Shown here: piece after piece, positions 63,061 to 64,000 of the stretch | Position numbering within the stretch: position 1 is the first letter of the stretch | Layout of the letters: every line of letters starts with the position of its first letter | NCBI GenBank assembly: GCA_958295665.1 | Contig: OY282559.1 | Coordinates: 269,243,347 to 269,307,346 of the forward strand | Direction: 5' to 3' | DNA length: 64,000 nucleotides | From: Tipula vernalis | Lineage: Eukaryota; Arthropoda; Insecta; Diptera; Tipulidae | Position numbers and translations under genes: made by a program | Notes under the pieces: model-generated | Databases searched by the model: none | What the model saw: the letters and a program-made list of their open reading frames with translations, nothing else | Told to the model about the DNA's origin: nothing

Positions 63061-64000
63061 CGCCCGGCTACCAATGAATCGTATCAGATTCGCGCTAGGA
63101 GCATGATTTCTAATTAATTCGTTCTCCTAACTAGCGCTTTCATTTGATTCATTTAAATTGTTGGAATTCACTTCTTTAGTTTCTTGTGGGATTCTGCTGA
63201 GTGCATCAGCTACTATATTGGCTTCGCCTTGCTTGTAAACTACGTCGTAATCAAAATTTTCAAGCTCCAAACGCCATCTCAGTATTTTGGAATTTTTATC
63301 GGAAGTTTTGATGAATGTGAATGGTTTATGATCTGTAAGAAGCGTAAACTTATTTCCGTAAATGTAGGATTTATATTTCTTTACTGTCCAAATAATGGCC
63401 AGCGCTTCTTTCTCATTTGTTGTGTATTTAATTTCAGTGCTGTTCAGAGTCCTAGACGCAAATGCAATTGGTCTTTCTATTTTATTGTATTGTAAGGATG
63501 AAAGATTTTGAAAAATCGAGATAAGCTAATATTTGATCCGTGGATATTATTTTTCTTAGGGTTTTGAGCGATTCTATGTACTCCGGGTCGGTTATGTTAG
63601 CAACATTACGACGTTTTGTGATTTTGAGTAATCACGGATAAACCGACGGTAGTATCCTGACAAGTCGAAAAATTGTTTAATCTGTTTCTTTTCTGAGTAG
63701 TCGGTAGTGGTCACTCGAGAATTTTTTGTATTTTATCGGGATTTGGCTTAACCCCTACTTGGGTGATTACATGCCCACCCAAGAAATTCGGTTTCTCTTG
63801 TAAGAAACTCGCATTTATCGAGTTATATTTTTATGTTAAAGTCTGATAGTCGTTTAAGTACTTCCCGCAGATTTTCTATGTGGTTGGTCAGATTGAATTC
63901 AATAATTATAATGTCGTCCAAAAAAACGTAACAAATTTTCCCTACCAGTCCGTGTAGGACGTTATTCATGGCTCGCTGGAAAGTTGCTGCACCTAATATA
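63061..64000 (-). CDS. Errantiviral pol: reverse transcriptase and RNase H, partial
   Basis: Minus strand, entering from the right edge. RT palm near 63.93 kb with CYVFLDDI (FLDD-type catalytic box), then FLGGHVIT near 63.77 kb. Between about 63.48 and 63.19 kb a clean RNase H frame includes KEALAIIW, YGNKFTLLTDHKP and RWRLELENFDYDV, ending in VADALSRI near 63.19 kb. Beyond that a stop near 63.11 kb precedes the transposon border. The RT section has stops; the RNase H section is open. Confidence 0.85.

Noticed and set aside
58605..63070. An 8-9 bp target-site duplication for the USP-like transposon
   Set aside because: Left flank CTAGGCCT and right flank CGCCCGGC do not match well enough to call.

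Overview
The window is AT-rich insect DNA, most likely from a fly (Diptera), and consists almost entirely of transposable elements of many classes, several nested inside one another. Reasons for the fly reading: the 28S rRNA fragment at 767-1290 has an insect-type core and an AT-rich expansion segment, an R2 element sits at the R2 site of that fragment, and BEL/Pao, Ty3/gypsy (including an env-bearing errantivirus), Jockey, R1-clade, Penelope, mariner/Tc1, piggyBac and PIF/Harbinger relics occur together. I recognise no single-copy host gene. Nearly every coding region is broken by stops or frameshifts.

Layout. 0-2 kb: 5'-truncated R2 joined to a degenerate 28S fragment (both minus strand), then a 0.6 kb (TA)n tract. 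1.9-7 kb: degraded BEL/Pao element on the minus strand. 7.2-8.6 kb: decayed gypsy pol on the plus strand. 9-13 kb: R1-clade element (minus) between two inverted copies of another repeat. 13-15.2 kb: no genes seen. 15.2-19.6 kb: Jockey element (minus) with a 12-bp target-site duplication (TSD), split by a mariner. 19.6-40.6 kb: a gypsy integrase gene cut in two by a composite DNA transposon (19995-40114, TSD TTA). One inverted repeat of that transposon is itself split by a CR1-like LINE (20183-36965). Within that span lie a Tc1 copy, an RNase-H-like transposase element carrying a Harbinger, a piggyBac and a second Tc1.

40.6-44.5 kb: two Jockey RT fragments, a TTAA-type MITE and a hAT-like MITE. 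44.5-55.7 kb: an element with 1.6-1.8 kb inverted arms of satellite-like blocks. It encloses a transposon ORF interrupted by a (TAA)n-tailed retroposon, 3.7 kb of AT-rich DNA, and a Penelope-like element with a 13-bp TSD. One arm holds a nearly pure 0.6 kb CACCAT hexamer array. 55.9-64 kb: errantivirus (minus: pol, then env) whose pol is split by a 4.4 kb transposon at 58613-63060.

That 58.6-63.1 kb transposon is the most unusual object. Its ends are short tandem repeats, its inverted arms carry an indel-free 175-bp satellite (nine-plus copies on one side, two-plus on the other), and between them lies a gene remnant with the zinc-ribbon and His-box layout of a ubiquitin-specific protease.

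The genes do not form a pathway; their relation is order of insertion. The interruptions give a readable order: gypsy integrase, then TTA-TSD transposon, then CR1-like LINE, then Tc1/piggyBac/other, then Harbinger. Family assignments rest on motif recognition by eye, without database searches. Boundaries given with TSDs are exact; the others are approximate.
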